Source of the DNA: Diplosphaera chodatii
Taxonomy: Eukaryota; Chlorophyta; Trebouxiophyceae; Prasiolales; Stichococcaceae
Reading direction: 5' to 3'
Assembly: GCA_032358165.1 (NCBI GenBank)
Contig: JAALGY010000014.1
Coordinates: 620,001 to 684,000, forward strand
Length of the DNA: 64,000 nucleotides
The notes beneath the pieces are model-generated. The model searched no databases, was not told where the DNA came from, and was given only the letters and a program-made list of their open reading frames with translations. Position numbers and translations under genes: made by a program. Shown here one piece after another: positions 10,909-23,381 of the stretch; the stretch's first letter is position 1, and the number at the start of each line of letters is the position of its first letter.

Positions 10909-13900
10909 CTGCAGGCGTGCGAAGGATTGGGTTCAGCAGGCTGGCTCCGTGGCACGGAAGGGGGCGGCGTGAAACAGCGCGGAATAATACAGCCAAGCAT
11001 GCTGCCCAGAACTCCTAGTGTTAGCATCCTCCTGTGTCAGATGCATCCTTCAACTACCTGATTGATGCTGAGAAGGAAACCCATGTCAGCTGCGCATGCC
11101 CTGAGCTGATGGGTGTCAAGATTGGCAAGCCATGCTGGGCCGCTCCTACTTTCAGCTACCTGCTGCATCGAGCACGCCACCCCGATGATTTGATGCCCCG
11201 AGCACTGTGCACAGGCACAGGCACCGCACCCTGCACGACTGCAGCCGAGTCGACGTCCGGCGCCTCCTCGCTGGAGGCGCTGCTGGCGGGCGGCCGTGTG
11301 CGCGCCCGCTGAAAGGGCTCGGCGCTGGCCCACAGCCGGATGACGCCGTCCGACGACCCCGTGATGGTGTACCTGCACACAAGCATAGCTAACGTTTCAT
11401 CAGGCTAAGCACTGGGTCTTTGGTGCAACACAGTGTGCACACCCTTCGGGTCTGCAGCACAGTAGCATATCACCAGCAGATACGTACCTGGAAGTGCAGT
11501 GGTAAATATCGTGCACAAATAGCAGCAGTGGGTGGTGCCATCATGTAAGCGCACTTCTCGGTCATGGCTGCCGACAGGAAAGGGCAGGGCGGCGCGGTTG
11601 GGTCCGCCGCGGAACAGGCGAATACCCGGATGCATGTCCAGCAGCGTGAGCGCCACAGCCGGACGCAGCCATCGGCACTGCAGCAGCACGGGCATTTGGG
11701 CCTCTGGCATAATGAGGGACCCAAGTCATTAAGATGCAAGTAATGTGTCTGCTGGATGCCCTGCGCTGCTGTCGCAACGCAGAAGGAGCTATGCATGCAG
11801 GTTCTTGCATGTGCTCAGTCACCCACAACATCAGGGAACCCCATGTGGGCAGCCAGCGTGCTGTAGGCAGACAGGCACCTGGCGGTGGCGAACAGCACGC
11901 CGAGACCCGGCTCGGGCGGGGGGCTGGGCTCGCGTTCGCCAATTGCGCTGGGTGGCTCGGCCGATGGGTCGCTCAGCCGCAGCCCCGTGATGTGCAGCAC
12001 GTCGTCCTTGTGCCCTGTCAGCGTGCGCCGGCACACCAACGCCTCCATGTCCCACACCCTAGGACAGAATGCTTGTGTTTCCAGTAGGTCCACAATCCAG
12101 ACGGCCACAGCGGCTGACCGTACATGTTCCACAACAATGCCTTGCTGCACCCCAAGTATGTCAGAGGCTGCAGACGTCTCGTGTGACAGAGTACATCCGG
12201 TTTTGCTCGACAAAGTGCTTTGATGATATTGACCTGACGGTGTTGTCACGGCCGCCGCTCAGCAGCAGGTTGTCCATCGCAAACATCGTCAGGATGGCGC
12301 CGCGATGGCCCCGCAGCACGCTGCAGGGACAGTTACTGTCGATTCATGAGTCCTGATGGCAGCTGTTGCAGGCATGACGTCTGCTTGGAAGCTCCAGCGC
12401 AGGGGCCGCCGCATGACACCCGCCAACCTGACGGGCTCCAGGGTCCGGGCCCTCCACACACGGATGGCTGCATCGCCGCCGCCAGAGCACACATACCCGG
12501 TGCAGCGCGCGATCGCGTTGACGCTGCAGCAGTGGCCGTGCGCGGCGTCCGCGACTGCGATGGGGGTCGTCACCATGGGCAGCCCCTGCACCTCAGCAGT
12601 AGGCTTCATGATGTAATGACGGTTGCTTGATATCGTAATGACGGTTGCATACGGCACTATGGGAAGCATTCGGAAGCGACAGTGAGCTGGGACACCCCAC
12701 CTCGAAGCTGAGCGCGTCGAGCTGTGACCCCGGCGCAGGCTGCGTGTGCGCGCTGCGGCTGGCGCACTTTGCGAGCAGGGGCTTCAGGGGCGGCAGCTTC
12801 CAGTGCCCGTCGCGCATCTTGGTGCCAATCACAGCCGCTTCCGCCGCCGTGCCGTCGGCCACGGCCGCAGGCGGCACAGCGCCAGAGGAGGTTGCGTAGA
12901 TGTCCAGGGTGCTGCTGCTGCCGTTCCCCACCTCGCTGGCCCACAGTGTCTCGACACCGCCGCCTGATCCGGATCAGCAGGACAGGTCACTCGCAGCAGG
13001 CATGCGGCAGGCAGCAGTGTTGCTGCTTGCTGGCTTGGCTGCCTTGCATTGGCTGTCTCGCATTGGTCTTTCCCACAGCAAGTGATGCAACCATGAGCAC
13101 CTGGCAGCGTGTCTTCGTCAATCGTGGCGAGCTTGGCTGCTGGTGCACCAGAGGCCGCCGCACCAGAGGGCGCATCCATGATGAGCGGCAGCTTGAACGC
13201 CTGCAGGCCCGTATCCTTCAGTCCCACATACACCGTCTCCTGCAGCCATCACATGAGCACAGTTTCACTTAAGATCACGCGCCGGACAGTGATCAACACT
13301 GTGCACTGCTGCCGGACTGCTGCAGCACTCCCTTGGCGCCTTGGCACGGATGTGTGATGCTGACATGGACACGCGAGGGGGTCTGCGGCGGGAATCCTGC
13401 CGAAGTGCCTACCCGCGGGCCGACACACAGGGAGCAGATCCGACCGCGCTCCCGCGATAGCTCCACCGAGGCCACCGGAGTCAGGCACGGCAATGTCCAG
13501 GCAAACACCCGCCGGCCCTGCATAGAGCATGGCCAGCTTCCAACCGTCAACTGACTCCATCACTTTCCGGCCCGATCCCCTGTGTCAGGAACTCGGCTGC
13601 AACCCTCATACGAAGGCAGCTGCAGGTGATTGCTGAGGCTCATTAGCATAGTGCACAAGTTGAGGCAGCATGGCGAGATGCCGGGGCACAGTGCTGCACA
13701 CGTACCGCAGCAGCGTACAGCCGACCGGCGGCCAGCTCCAGGTGCGCGACGGGCTTGGCGGCCCGCAGCAGTGTGCCCACGCACTTGCACGTCTTCAGGT
13801 CCCACACCTACAATGGACACCCAAGCTCACGAGTCTGCCACATACCTGTGCAGCCTCGTGGATCAAACCTACTGTGACGAGGGTGGTGCAGGTCAGCTGT

Positions 13901-16900
13901 CGGGGTATCTGCTGCTGCTTCTCAGGTGTCCCCAAGCTGCAGTTTACAATGTCTGTAATGCATCTGCATGAAATGCGCTCTACCTTGAGGGTGCCGTCCA
14001 CAGATCCAGAGAACAGCAGGTGGCCACAGAAGACGCGTGCACACAGCACGCTGCCGGCATGACCCGTCAGTCGGTGCTCCTCTGACGTTACCGCCTCTGG
14101 CACCGCTGCATTGTCACTTGCCATCGCACCTGCTTGCATACGGCATCATTCAAGCAAACGCCTTGCAACACATCTCCGCGCTCGACTGCAGCAGATGGAA
14201 TACATGCGCAATCGCACAAGCATCTTCAGGCGAGGTTCACCATTCGACTGTGCTGTGTCAAAGCTGACATGGCGCCGCCTGCGCTTGCGGGGACTGACTG
14301 GCTGTACATCACCACCGCCGTCGCCGCCGTGGCCATTGACCACTGGCAACGTGTCCAGTGACTCAGACGGCATGGCGGCCATCATGGCAGCTGAACTGAG
14401 AGGCGGCAGCGAAGGGCTGTGGCCGTGCTGCTGTCCAAGTGGCAGTGGCGCACCGGTCCAGGGGCGGGCCGAAACATGCACCGACTGGCTGATTGCCTCC
14501 AGGCACCTGTAGTGGAACGTGCGAGGCTATCTGGCGTGGCGTGGACAGGCCAGGTGCAGCTCTTTTAACCCCGATGCTGCAGTCGGTCTGTATGCTCCAT
14601 GTGCTGTTGGTGCAGCCAGACAATTTGGCAGCGAGGTGTGGCAGGGTAGCACCCTGGCGCACGCCATGCCACTGCTTCTGCCACGGGGAGGCACCAGCGC
14701 CATGCAAGAAGCGGCAGCAGATCAACGTACAGCAATACCACAGGGCTGTCACAGTGATGACTCACTGCTGGACTTCCAGCTGCCGGGGGTGCACCCCTCC
14801 GGCTGCCAGTGGCGCCTGCACCACATCCAGCAGCCCGGCCTTGCCGCGGCTGACCACCAGCGCCGTGTTGCGGGGCACCGCCACCTGCGCCAGGGACACG
14901 AGTGCTAGTACACTGTTGCCGCACACACATGTTGTGCTAGATTTGCAGTATTTGCAGGTGAAGGAGGTGTCGCCTGCTATGCTCACACAGCCTACCCAGT
15001 GCCCAGCTGAACCGGTGATGGGCTCGCTGGCGACAAGCACCACCCGACTGCCCCGCTCCCCATATGTGAGCGTGTACTCTGCCTCGTCTGCAGCAGGCAA
15101 AGGCACATCACGAGAAGGCGGCGGCATCATGCCCGGCGCCTGCCGGTGCATGTTGGTGAGTTGAATCAATCCTGAAGAGCATCAGAATCTGCCAAGGTTG
15201 AAGCACCTGCGACGCTGGTTTCTCTTGCTGCGGTGGGTGTGGCTGCCATGCTGGCGCTGTGCTCAGCGGCCTGCGTGCCGCCATTGGTGGCCGCAACATC
15301 TGAGACTCTCCGGAATGCAGCTCCTGTGGGCGAGAAACAAAAAGTGTGCACCGCCGCCACAGACTGATCGTTCATGACGACTACCCGTGCGTGCAATCCT
15401 CTGGCAACCCTTGACTCACTGCCACCCTACTGCACTGCAGCAAACCTCACATCCTGTGCAGCCGATGCTGTGCATCTTTCAGCGAAACAACTGCTTCTTG
15501 CTGAAGATGTGCTATGTACGTTGGTGTCGTCAAGGGGTCGCACCTTCAGCAAAGTACATGGTGGCGGCGGCACATTCATCGCGGTCAACATAGCGGGTGG
15601 CAACCAAACTCTGACCATCTGACACCACAAAATTCAGCAGCGACACCCCTGACGTCTCGCCAGCCTCCTGCTGCACTCTGGTGATGTCCGCCACCGTTGC
15701 CTGTCAGGCGAGCATCGCCTTGTGTCAGAAACGTCCAAAGACGAGGTGCTCACATATGCATCATGACATCATGAATGCAAGCATCAGAGCCAATGCATGC
15801 CATGCGATGCAATGCGGTGATGGAATATAATGGCTGCGGCTGCGGCCCGAAGCGTTTGGGGCCTGATGCGTACCTCTATTGCAGCCAGCAGCTGTGCAGG
15901 CTGCAGCCGCGACTGCAGGTCTGGCAGATTGTTGAGGAAGAGTGCGAATGCGAGTGCTGAGTCCGAGTGGAAGGACTGCACCGTGTTGAACACCTGAGCA
16001 CATACAATGAGCGTGGTCGCCTCTGCTTGGATCTTGTAATGAATTCAGAATCATGTGGCCGTTTGTGCCTTGGATGGTTTGCAGGGTTACGTCTATGCAG
16101 AATGCGCCTCCCACCTGCTCGCTGAGGGTGGCAAGCAGAGTGCGCCGGATGCGCATGAAGTTGGCGATCACCCCATTGTGCATGAACAGGTACATCCCCC
16201 ACTGCAGGGGCAACAGAGAAAGCACATTTTCTCATGCAAAAGCGCAGACCTCACGGTCTTATGCAAAAGCGCAGAAGCTTACACACAAGGAGTTTGTGGA
16301 CCAGTCTGGGCTTGAGCAAGCGACAAACAGAGGGTCTGAAGCCTGACTTGAAAGGGGTGGCAGTTCTGCTCCGACACAGGCATGCCCGGGTAGGCAGCCC
16401 GCACATGTGCAAACACCAGCGGCGAGGTGATCTTGCATGACAGCCGGCCCAGGTTCTCGTTGTTCCTGCACAACGGTGCGCAGTTGGCTCATTGCTTTGC
16501 GCCCGCTCGTGACTTCTCTCAGGCAACAAAGCCAAAGGCGATATTTGAGTAGTCAGCATGACAAGGCAGGCAGCCTGGGGGATCAAGCTCACCAGGCTGG
16601 GGTGATGGAGGTGAAAGTGCAGGGGGTGGGGTCATTACGCGGTGTCGCACCCTCCGGACTGAACCATCCGATGCCAAAGCCATCGCCTGTGGGAAGCATG
16701 CTCATCATGCTGCTGCTGCTGCGCGGTCAGGCGATGCACACAGCGTACACGGCCGGCAGGAGTTGCCCACCATTCAGGTTGCCGTGGGCGAGGTGTTGCG
16801 GCAGGGATGAGTCCATGATCCGTTCCCGCGCATCATACGACTGCAAGTCGACAAACACGCCGTGTTCACGATGCCGCTCAAACGCTGCCAAGTCAACAGC

Positions 16901-17035
16901 CGCAGCAAAGGTCATCAGCGGACCACATGGGCGGTGAGCTCATGTGTGCACCTGTTTGATGATGGAGCGGTCCGGCCACAGCACCACATCCGCCACCAGG
17001 GCCGGCGGCCCAATGTAGGCCATCAGCCGGCACAT
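7171..17035 (-). CDS. DUG3-DUG2: Fused Dug3-like glutamine amidotransferase / WD40 / Dug2-like M20 peptidase
   Basis: In yeast, Dug2 (WD40 plus M20 peptidase fold) and Dug3 (class II glutamine amidotransferase) form a complex that removes the gamma-glutamyl group of glutathione in the cytosol. Here all three modules read in one order on one strand: amidotransferase 17035-14241, WD40 propeller 14129-11230, M20 domain 10908-7171, roughly 1,500 residues over more than 25 exons. The start at 17035 is fixed by MCRLMAYIG, which puts the catalytic Cys at position 2. The amidotransferase/WD40 junction joins exon end 14241 (phase 1) to exon start 14129, giving SNGAMASDN with the frame kept. The WD40/M20 junction joins 11230 to 10908, giving VVQGGAKRQK. 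If the 14241 donor is not used, the first half stops at 14146, seven bases from the ATG at 14139, leaving no room for a separate promoter. The stop is at 7171-7173 after KHLLSDSLLHQVVSS. Two overlapping genes remain the alternative. Confidence 0.87.
8113..8141. repeat. (AT)n microsatellite in an intron
   Basis: A short run of alternating A and T followed by further AT-rich bases, in the intron between two M20-domain exons of the fusion gene. It stands out in otherwise GC-rich DNA. Confidence 0.8.
11230..14129 (-). other. WD40 propeller of the fusion protein
   Basis: At least six blades are readable across exons near 14129-13984, 13809-13708, 13530-13414, 13240-13107, 12967-12701, 12590-12425, 12310-12240, 12058-11885, 11676-11570 and 11372-11230. 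Signature pieces are LTGHAGSVLCARVFCGH with SGSVDGTLKVWDL, SGGGDAAIRVWRA, LRGHRGAILTMFAMDN with SGGRDNTVRVWDM, LTGHKDDVLHITGL, SADGCVRLWR and YTITGSSDGVIRLW. A long insert rich in Ala/Gly/Ser (exon 12967-12701) interrupts the propeller. In yeast Dug2 a WD40 region likewise precedes the M20 domain, so order and content agree. Confidence 0.88.
14241..17035 (-). other. Class II glutamine amidotransferase (Dug3-like) domain of the fusion
   Basis: Ntn-hydrolase domain. Visible active-site elements: Cys2 in MCRLMAYIG (exon 17035-16952), GDGFGIGWFSPEG (exon starting about 16691), VFAHVRAAYPG followed by QNCHPF (about 16460-16350), the oxyanion-hole Asn-Gly in LFMHNGVIANF (about 16205-16150), and SDSALAFALFLNNL (about 15985-15900), corresponding to the conserved Asp in this family. 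The linked order SYDARERIMD ... LNGDGFG, with VASEPITG near 15020, follows Dug3 rather than GlmS, PurF or asparagine synthetase. The domain ends near 14760, followed by a linker of about 90 residues (exon 14512-14241) that is Ser/Pro/Gly-rich and carries a basic PRKRRRRHVSFD patch, possibly a nuclear localisation signal or simply disordered. Confidence 0.88.
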
Positions 17036-18227
17036 GGCGGCGGCCTATCAGACGCCGCAGGCTCCGCGGCGGTCAGTTGTGCATGCTGCCCCTGGCAGGC
17101 TGGCTGCCGCTGACCTGGCGCTTTCTGCAAGTACAGCATGCAGCGCATATTGTCTTTGAACTTGAGATTGTACACACATGCTACCCTAGTACATGAAGGT
17201 TCTGCTGTGATATACAGCAGTAGCGGCAGCAAAGGCCTGCGCAGCCACCGCATGCTGTGGTGCACGTTGGCAGAGCATCCACATGACGCGAGGCGCCAAC
17301 GCATGTACCATGCGCAAAGCAATGGAACAATTGATGTCGTGGCAAGACTGGTGACTCTCGTTGCTGACAGGCGCATTAGGAACCGTGTTGGTGCCCACAC
17401 CTAGGCAGGGGAGGTTGAGCTATGGGCCACGCCCAGTGCTGTTGACTGTCTGAATGGCTTGGCGATTCGGGTGCAGTACCGTTGCAGCCTTTTCGTCAGA
17501 ATTCTGTCCAGCAACAGCCACCTCTAAACTTGGATGCTGCCAAGTCGTGGGTCAGCAATAGGGCAATAACCAATGTAAGCAGCGTGTAGGACGACGATAA
17601 CATCTACTTGAACGTCAGGCTGCATGTATCGAAGATTGAACGTGCGCAAAGTGCTCCTGCAATGTGAGATTCGTCGAAAATGGCCTGATCTCTGATGGGA
17701 GGCACGTGCCCCTGCGGCGGGTTCACATGCTCCAGGGCAGGTGTGGCTAAGTCTGAGGGTCACTGTGTTCACGGGCACTGCACAGGACAGCAGTTGCAGA
17801 GTCGTGCAAGTCAACTCAGCAGGCATCATGCATTTTCTGACTGTTACGTGCTGTGGCAGACAGATTCAAAAGCTGTTGAAGGAATCATAGTCATACACAT
17901 GGCTGCAGTAAATTAGCGGCACTACATACGGCACCTCACAGTGCAGCAACCACAGACCACCTACAGCACCTACAACGCAGCGGCAGTGAGCCACTTTGGT
18001 CACAGAGCATAGCTGCATGCACTTCGTGTCCCTTGTGTCAGCTTACTTGCTGTCAACCTGCAGGAATCGTGCCGCAAGGCTGCTGCTGGACATCAGCCGC
18101 TGTTTCTAGAGTAGTTGGCCAGAGCCTGCACCTGCAGTGCAGCTCCGCGATGCTGACTTGCACATGTCTCTACGGGTTCCGCCACGGCACTGATGCTGGC
18201 CTACACATGTGCATGTGTTCCACTGCA
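17036..18227. other. Spacer: promoter of the Dug-type fusion and 3' UTR of lipase A
   Basis: About 1.2 kb with no recognisable coding region on either strand; the open frames here are short and lack homology. Both neighbours run on the minus strand, so this should hold the fusion gene's promoter and 5' UTR. Confidence 0.5.
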
Positions 18228-21200
18228 TCACAGATGTGAGCGCACCACATCTGGCGGCTGGGAAGCGGCAGGGGTGCGGTACACATTTGCCTGCATTGCA
18301 CACAATGCTGCGAACGAAGTGTCATGTAGTATGTTTACGGTTACTCTCAGGTCTTGTCTCGCTTCATGCTGCTCCTTGTTGTGGTGTAAAGGCATGTACC
18401 TCGTATATGCGGCAGCTGTGGTCTGTCCATGTCAGCTGATCGAAGTCAAAGCCTGGTCGGTCCTGCATCATGCAAACAGCACGTTGTGCCCCATTGGGCA
18501 CACTGCGACGCAGTGCGAGTCTTGACGCTCCCTTCACCTACAGCAGAGGGCAACAGAAACAGGCCACAACTGCAATGCACGGCGTCACCTGCACCATGGT
18601 CGTTGCATTGTTGGTGCTGTTGTAGGGCACCCACCGGCCCCAGGGTGTTGGACTGCACGCAGGCACAGGCGCCAGTGCACCGCATCTCTGGGTGCTGGCA
18701 GCAACTTCCGTACATATCTTGCACTGACACGTGTTGAACACATGTCGTGACATGATATGACGCCTCCTGTTTTACTGGGTTGAAGAGTTCCACATTTAGG
18801 ACGGAGCCAGACGCTTCGGTGTCCACTAGCAGCACCTGAAGTCTTCCAGGGGTGGCAAAGCTGGCACGATGTCCAGCTCGTTGATGAAGCGGTCGCTGCG
18901 GCCCACCAGGAAGTTGAACGCCTGCCAAGAGCATGCACGAGCGCAGGTGTTGCCCCGCGATGCAACGCGGTGCGGCAGGTCCAAACTTCACATCGCTGCA
19001 GCCGGGCTGCAAGTTTGCTGGGTGCAGGCAGCGACGGTGGCTGTTTTGTGACGGTTGCTGCATGGCACATGCACACCTGCCCAAACTGACGGTTGCCGGG
19101 CTGCGGTTCGCCCAGGGTTGTGACATACACATCTGCAGCTGGCCACTGCAGGGCCGCCCACACTCCGGCAATTGAAGCCTGAGGCAGCCACAGGGCAAGC
19201 ATGGTTCTCCGTCCACAATAACAGCCTGCGCCTTGAGGCCTGCCAGATGTGCCTTCGTTCGGAGCTCACTGATGACGGACCCATATTGTAGGTGTAGGTT
19301 TTGTGAATGAAGATTGATCTGAGGATACTGACCAGGGCGCCGCCAAGGCTGTGACCTTCGACTATCACCCGATTGGGCTGGGCACCCCCTGCAGAGGGGC
19401 CAGCAGGCCTCGCTTGTGGCATGACTCTGTCCAAGAATGCCACGGACATTGCTGAAATGCTCTGCATATGTATGCCAGTGCCCCTGCAGCACCTCACCCG
19501 ACAGGTTGGCTAGCACAGCAGATATGTTGTATTGCTGCGATTCTGCATCTTCCGTCAGGGACTGAAAGCTCCTCAGGAAGCCCTGCATACCACATAGCAG
19601 CACACTTCTCCTTCAGCACGTAGTGCCGTTTCTTGGCGGTGACAGTTTATGTTGTTGAGTGAACAAGCTGCCTGATGGATCTCGATGTCGCCAAAGATCT
19701 GATCCAGCGCTGTGTTCGTGTTCGCCTACATGGCACATATATAGAGCCACTGGTCAGTCCTGTTAACTTTTAAACATCTGTTGAAAAGTGTGTGTCTCTG
19801 CAACAACACCATGGGTCCTGCGGCACGTACGTCGTTGAGGAACACTTGAAAATCCTGCATCATCAGGAGGCGCATCAGCAATCAGGGTTTGATCATGCAA
19901 GCAACCATCAACCATGCCAAGGCCATGCTGGCAGTACCTGCGCCCAGTTTTCTCGGGACGTGGAGCCAGGGAACGTTATTGTAGCAACCTGCGGGGACAC
20001 AATACTGCAGACGGATGATGGTGCTCCTGCAGATGCGCTGGCCCATCATTTTGTACGCTATCACAGTGGCACTTTCTACATGTCTGGTGGTGATCTGATC
20101 TCCATGGCAGAGTCCTGCAGGGGGATAGGGCTGTTGACCTTGTTGGCAGCGCCCCATGTCACATGTGCCTGTGCGCCTGTCTCAGGTGCCGGGCCTGCAG
20201 ATCGCATAGAAGTGTGGCTGCAACACCACATGACAAGCCCTGGTTTCTTACTCAAATCTTGTCTTATGCACAGGAACAGACTTCGGGTACCTACACTTTG
20301 AGTGTCAAGCAGGGCGCACCGATGTGGACAGAGCCAGGGGCGATTGCGTTATTTGCTTCGTTGTATGAGTTGCACATCTGCGTGGCTGCTGTGCGCACCT
20401 GCAAATTGCACACGCCGAGCACTTGTGACCTGCTTGGCTCGGTTTCAACATCAAAGCAGGTGGTCGAGAGTGATGTTCTTGACACACGTGTGCTGACAGC
20501 GAATGGCGGCACCTCTTGTCAACTTGCTTGCAAGTAAAGTGTTGACGACATGCACAGGCAGGTGGCAAATGCTGGTGTCCCGCCACACAACAACTCAAAA
20601 AGGTTGACAATCACCTTGCAGATCAACACAGGGCACCCTGTGGCATTGGCACGTGCAGCAGCGGCATCTGCCATGGCAGCGGCATCCAGCGCCTCACTCC
20701 GGTCCCCTCTGGACTCGGCATATGCCCTGCATATATACCAGGAGGATAATCAAGTTCAAGAGCAGGGTATCATGCACTGCAGGCTGTGAAGGATTGCTTT
20801 GTTGTAGAAGCAGATCCAGTAACGTCCGTGCGTGGAGACTCACCGGGCAGTATCAATGATGTCACCCAAGTTGCCGATGGCACCAAATACACCCTGGAGT
20901 GTGGACCCAAGTCGGTCGAAGAAGCCAGACACCCCGTCCTCGCTGGTGCTCCCCACAGTCGGTGCCACTGTGCAGCCATGTGCAGTAGATTGTTAGCCTG
21001 TGCAGTCCTCGACAGTCTGCTGTGACTAACATCAGGCATGCCCATGCAAGATGAATATGCTATGTCGCAGCAGCACTGCCAGACCCACGACAGGCTTGCT
21101 GCCATGCAGAGCATCTGCGGCACTCATCTGCTTGCAGAGCCCGTCTGGTTGAAGTACTCAATGATGCCGCCGACGTACTGTCCCCAGCTCAGGGGCGCCA

Positions 21201-23381
21201 GGCCTGGGTCGGCCTGCACCAGGACAGCCAGTTTGCATGACTGTACAAATGCAGCTTGTACCGCATGCTGTTCACAGTCCTCGGTGCCTGACACTCATCG
21301 GTGGATGGTGACCAGCATACTGTGAGCAGGTACATGTATGTGCAACTGGGGATGCTCAGCTGACCGGCGTCGGCAGCAGGCGCACGAGCACAGCCTGAGG
21401 GTAGGGTGTCGTGGCATTGGTGACGTTCAGGTGACCCTCCAGCGACCACAGCAGTGGCAGGTTGACCAGCTGCTGCAGACTGAATGCGAAGTTGGCGTTG
21501 CCCACCTACACGGTTGGATGTCATGAAGCTGACATGACACGAACAACCGGTCACATAAGCACCACGTGTACATCCCATGGAATGTGCTGCCGCTGGCTGA
21601 AGCAGTAAGTGTTTGCCAGAAGTTGTGAGTATTCTGATCGTGCTGCTGATAGCATTCAGCTAGAGTATTGTCGTAGCCATGTCAGTGCACTCACCGTGGG
21701 AGCGCCATAGGTGATGACGCGCACAACAGCCAGTGGGTAGGCGACGCCCGCCCAAATGCCACACAGCTTGGCTCTCGCACCGCCGTCGCCGTAACCAGTG
21801 CACACCACACGCTGCAGCACCTGCGCATACATCCATGCATGACAGTGGGATGTTGCACCCGCCATGGACACTGCGCTGCACCTGACAAGTGGAGCAGTGC
21901 ACTACATCCCGCCAGCAGCAATGGCAGACTTACAAGAGGTGCCTGAGGTTGTGTTTGTGGTGGTCTCAATACATTCTCAGGAGGGCTATCTTGCAAACAG
22001 TGTCCACCGTCAGCAGGCAGCAAACTGGACGCAAAGCACTACCTGGTTGCTGGACAGGCCAGCGATCACTGCTTCCAGCGGCGGTGCACCCCCTGGCGTG
22101 CTGCTGCCCTGGATCAGTGATATCACGGGGTCGCCCAGCAGTGTCGGGCTCGGGTACGCAGCGTAGAAGTCACCTGCTCGCAACATTTGACATCTCAGGC
22201 ACAAGGTGGACTGGTGACCCGTTTTCACCCCTTGCAAGGCAATGAGCTAGGATGAGATGGCGCAGATAAAGATGGACGGGCTCACCACTCAGGAACGGCT
22301 GCGCCGCGAGAGGCGCAAAACCCGCCTCAGTTGCATTGAGCCCAGGGTCCGACCCATTGGCCTGCACAGCCACAGCAGCCAAGCTGCAGCAGAACACACG
22401 GCCTGCTGGCTCACGAGCGAGTGTGCACTGTTGTGGCACCGTCTTCTGAGAGGATCATCAGCAGGGATTGCATGTCAACACAGGCATGGCATGCGCACTG
22501 AGAATGCCAGGATGGCAGCACCCGTCCTGTTCTGCCAGCTGATGGTCACTGCGCCAGCTGACAGGTTCTGGAACATCGAAGGCTCTGACAGGAAACACCA
22601 CAGTTGAGTCAATAACACTGTCTGTCATCTATAGTGCTGCTCACATGCGTTCAAAAAGCATAGCACTATTGCGGCCCCCAGGTGGCCAGTGTGCACCATT
22701 TGGCACCGCCTGCCCAGCCTGGGCGTATGACAGGTAGTATGCGGCCTACGCAACCAGACGACCATTCGCTCACTGCAGCTGAAGCTCTTATGTGAAGCAT
22801 TCGCCCTGAACTGCAGTGCGCAAAGCGCTGCTGGGGATGAACCAGAGCAAGGAGCAATGACATTCAGTTCAGATGGCCATAGCTTCACCTCCACATTCTT
22901 GTAGGTTATGGGCCGGCCAGTGCCGAGGTTGGTGAGGAGCTGCTGCAGCTGCACGGCATACGGCACAGGCGGCGGCGATGCTGGCGCTGGCGTCTGCGCA
23001 TGAAACCTCAAACCGCTGTCCTACCTGAGACTCCCGCTCCGTATGAGACATGTGTTCATTTGCACCACACTACATGTGCAGCACGTCTAGCTGCATAGGC
23101 ATGCTTACTGCTGCCGGTACCGCTGGTGCAGAGGTTTGCAGTGGGCGACGCAGCACATGAGAGCCTGGGCTTACTGACGCCCTCGGGAAGCGCAGGCTAC
23201 TGTCCTCATGCTTCACGAGGTGTCCAGACTTCCTGGTGCTGGCTGCGTTGCCCTCAACTGCCGCTGTCACAACCGAAGGACCCGACACACCTGAACCACT
23301 GGCGACCAGCAGCAGAAACACTGCTGCGCCGCGTAGTGCAGCCGGCAGCCACCTGTGCACCGCCGATATTGCCGCCATCAT
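18228..23381 (-). CDS. Secreted class 3 lipase A (tandem paralogue)
   Basis: Start at 23381; the N-terminus has a hydrophobic core (LRGAAVFLLLVASGSGVSG) typical of a signal peptide. Domain order: a conserved lead-in VPYAVQLQQLLTNLGTGRP with YKNVE (about 22960-22890), DFYAAYPSPTLLGDPVISL (about 22170-22115), then a degenerate hydrolase-like module with CTGYGDGGARAKLCGIWAG and YGAPTVGNANFAF (about 21810-21470), where the GXSXG Ser is Gly. The C-terminal lipase_3 domain carries the nucleophile motif VIVEGHSLGGAL near 19345-19370, LGEPQPGNRQFGQ, the Asp region ELDIVPALPPLEDF (about 18890-18840) and the His region TDHSCRIYE (about 18430-18410). The last exon reads ANVYRTPAAS and stops at 18228-18230. 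It is an exon-by-exon homologue of the genes at 24028-29647 and 36442-41826. It probably hydrolyses acyl esters outside the cell or in the secretory system; the substrate is unknown. Confidence 0.88.

Noticed and set aside
10673..10996. Start of the peptidase at the ATG at 10996 (MAVLFRAVSRRP)
   Set aside because: That stretch lies upstream of an acceptor at 10908 whose phase joins the WD40 exon ending at 11230; it reads as intron.
14124..14139. Independent start of a Dug2-like gene separate from the amidotransferase gene
   Set aside because: The upstream stop at 14146 is only seven bases away and splicing 14241 to 14129 keeps the frame; kept as the alternative model but judged less likely.
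18446..19603. 385-residue minus-strand open frame as one lipase exon
   Set aside because: It also crosses introns; lipase homology is confined to blocks such as GFLRSFQSLTEDAE, GHSLGGAL and NELDIVPALPPL, each with splice borders.
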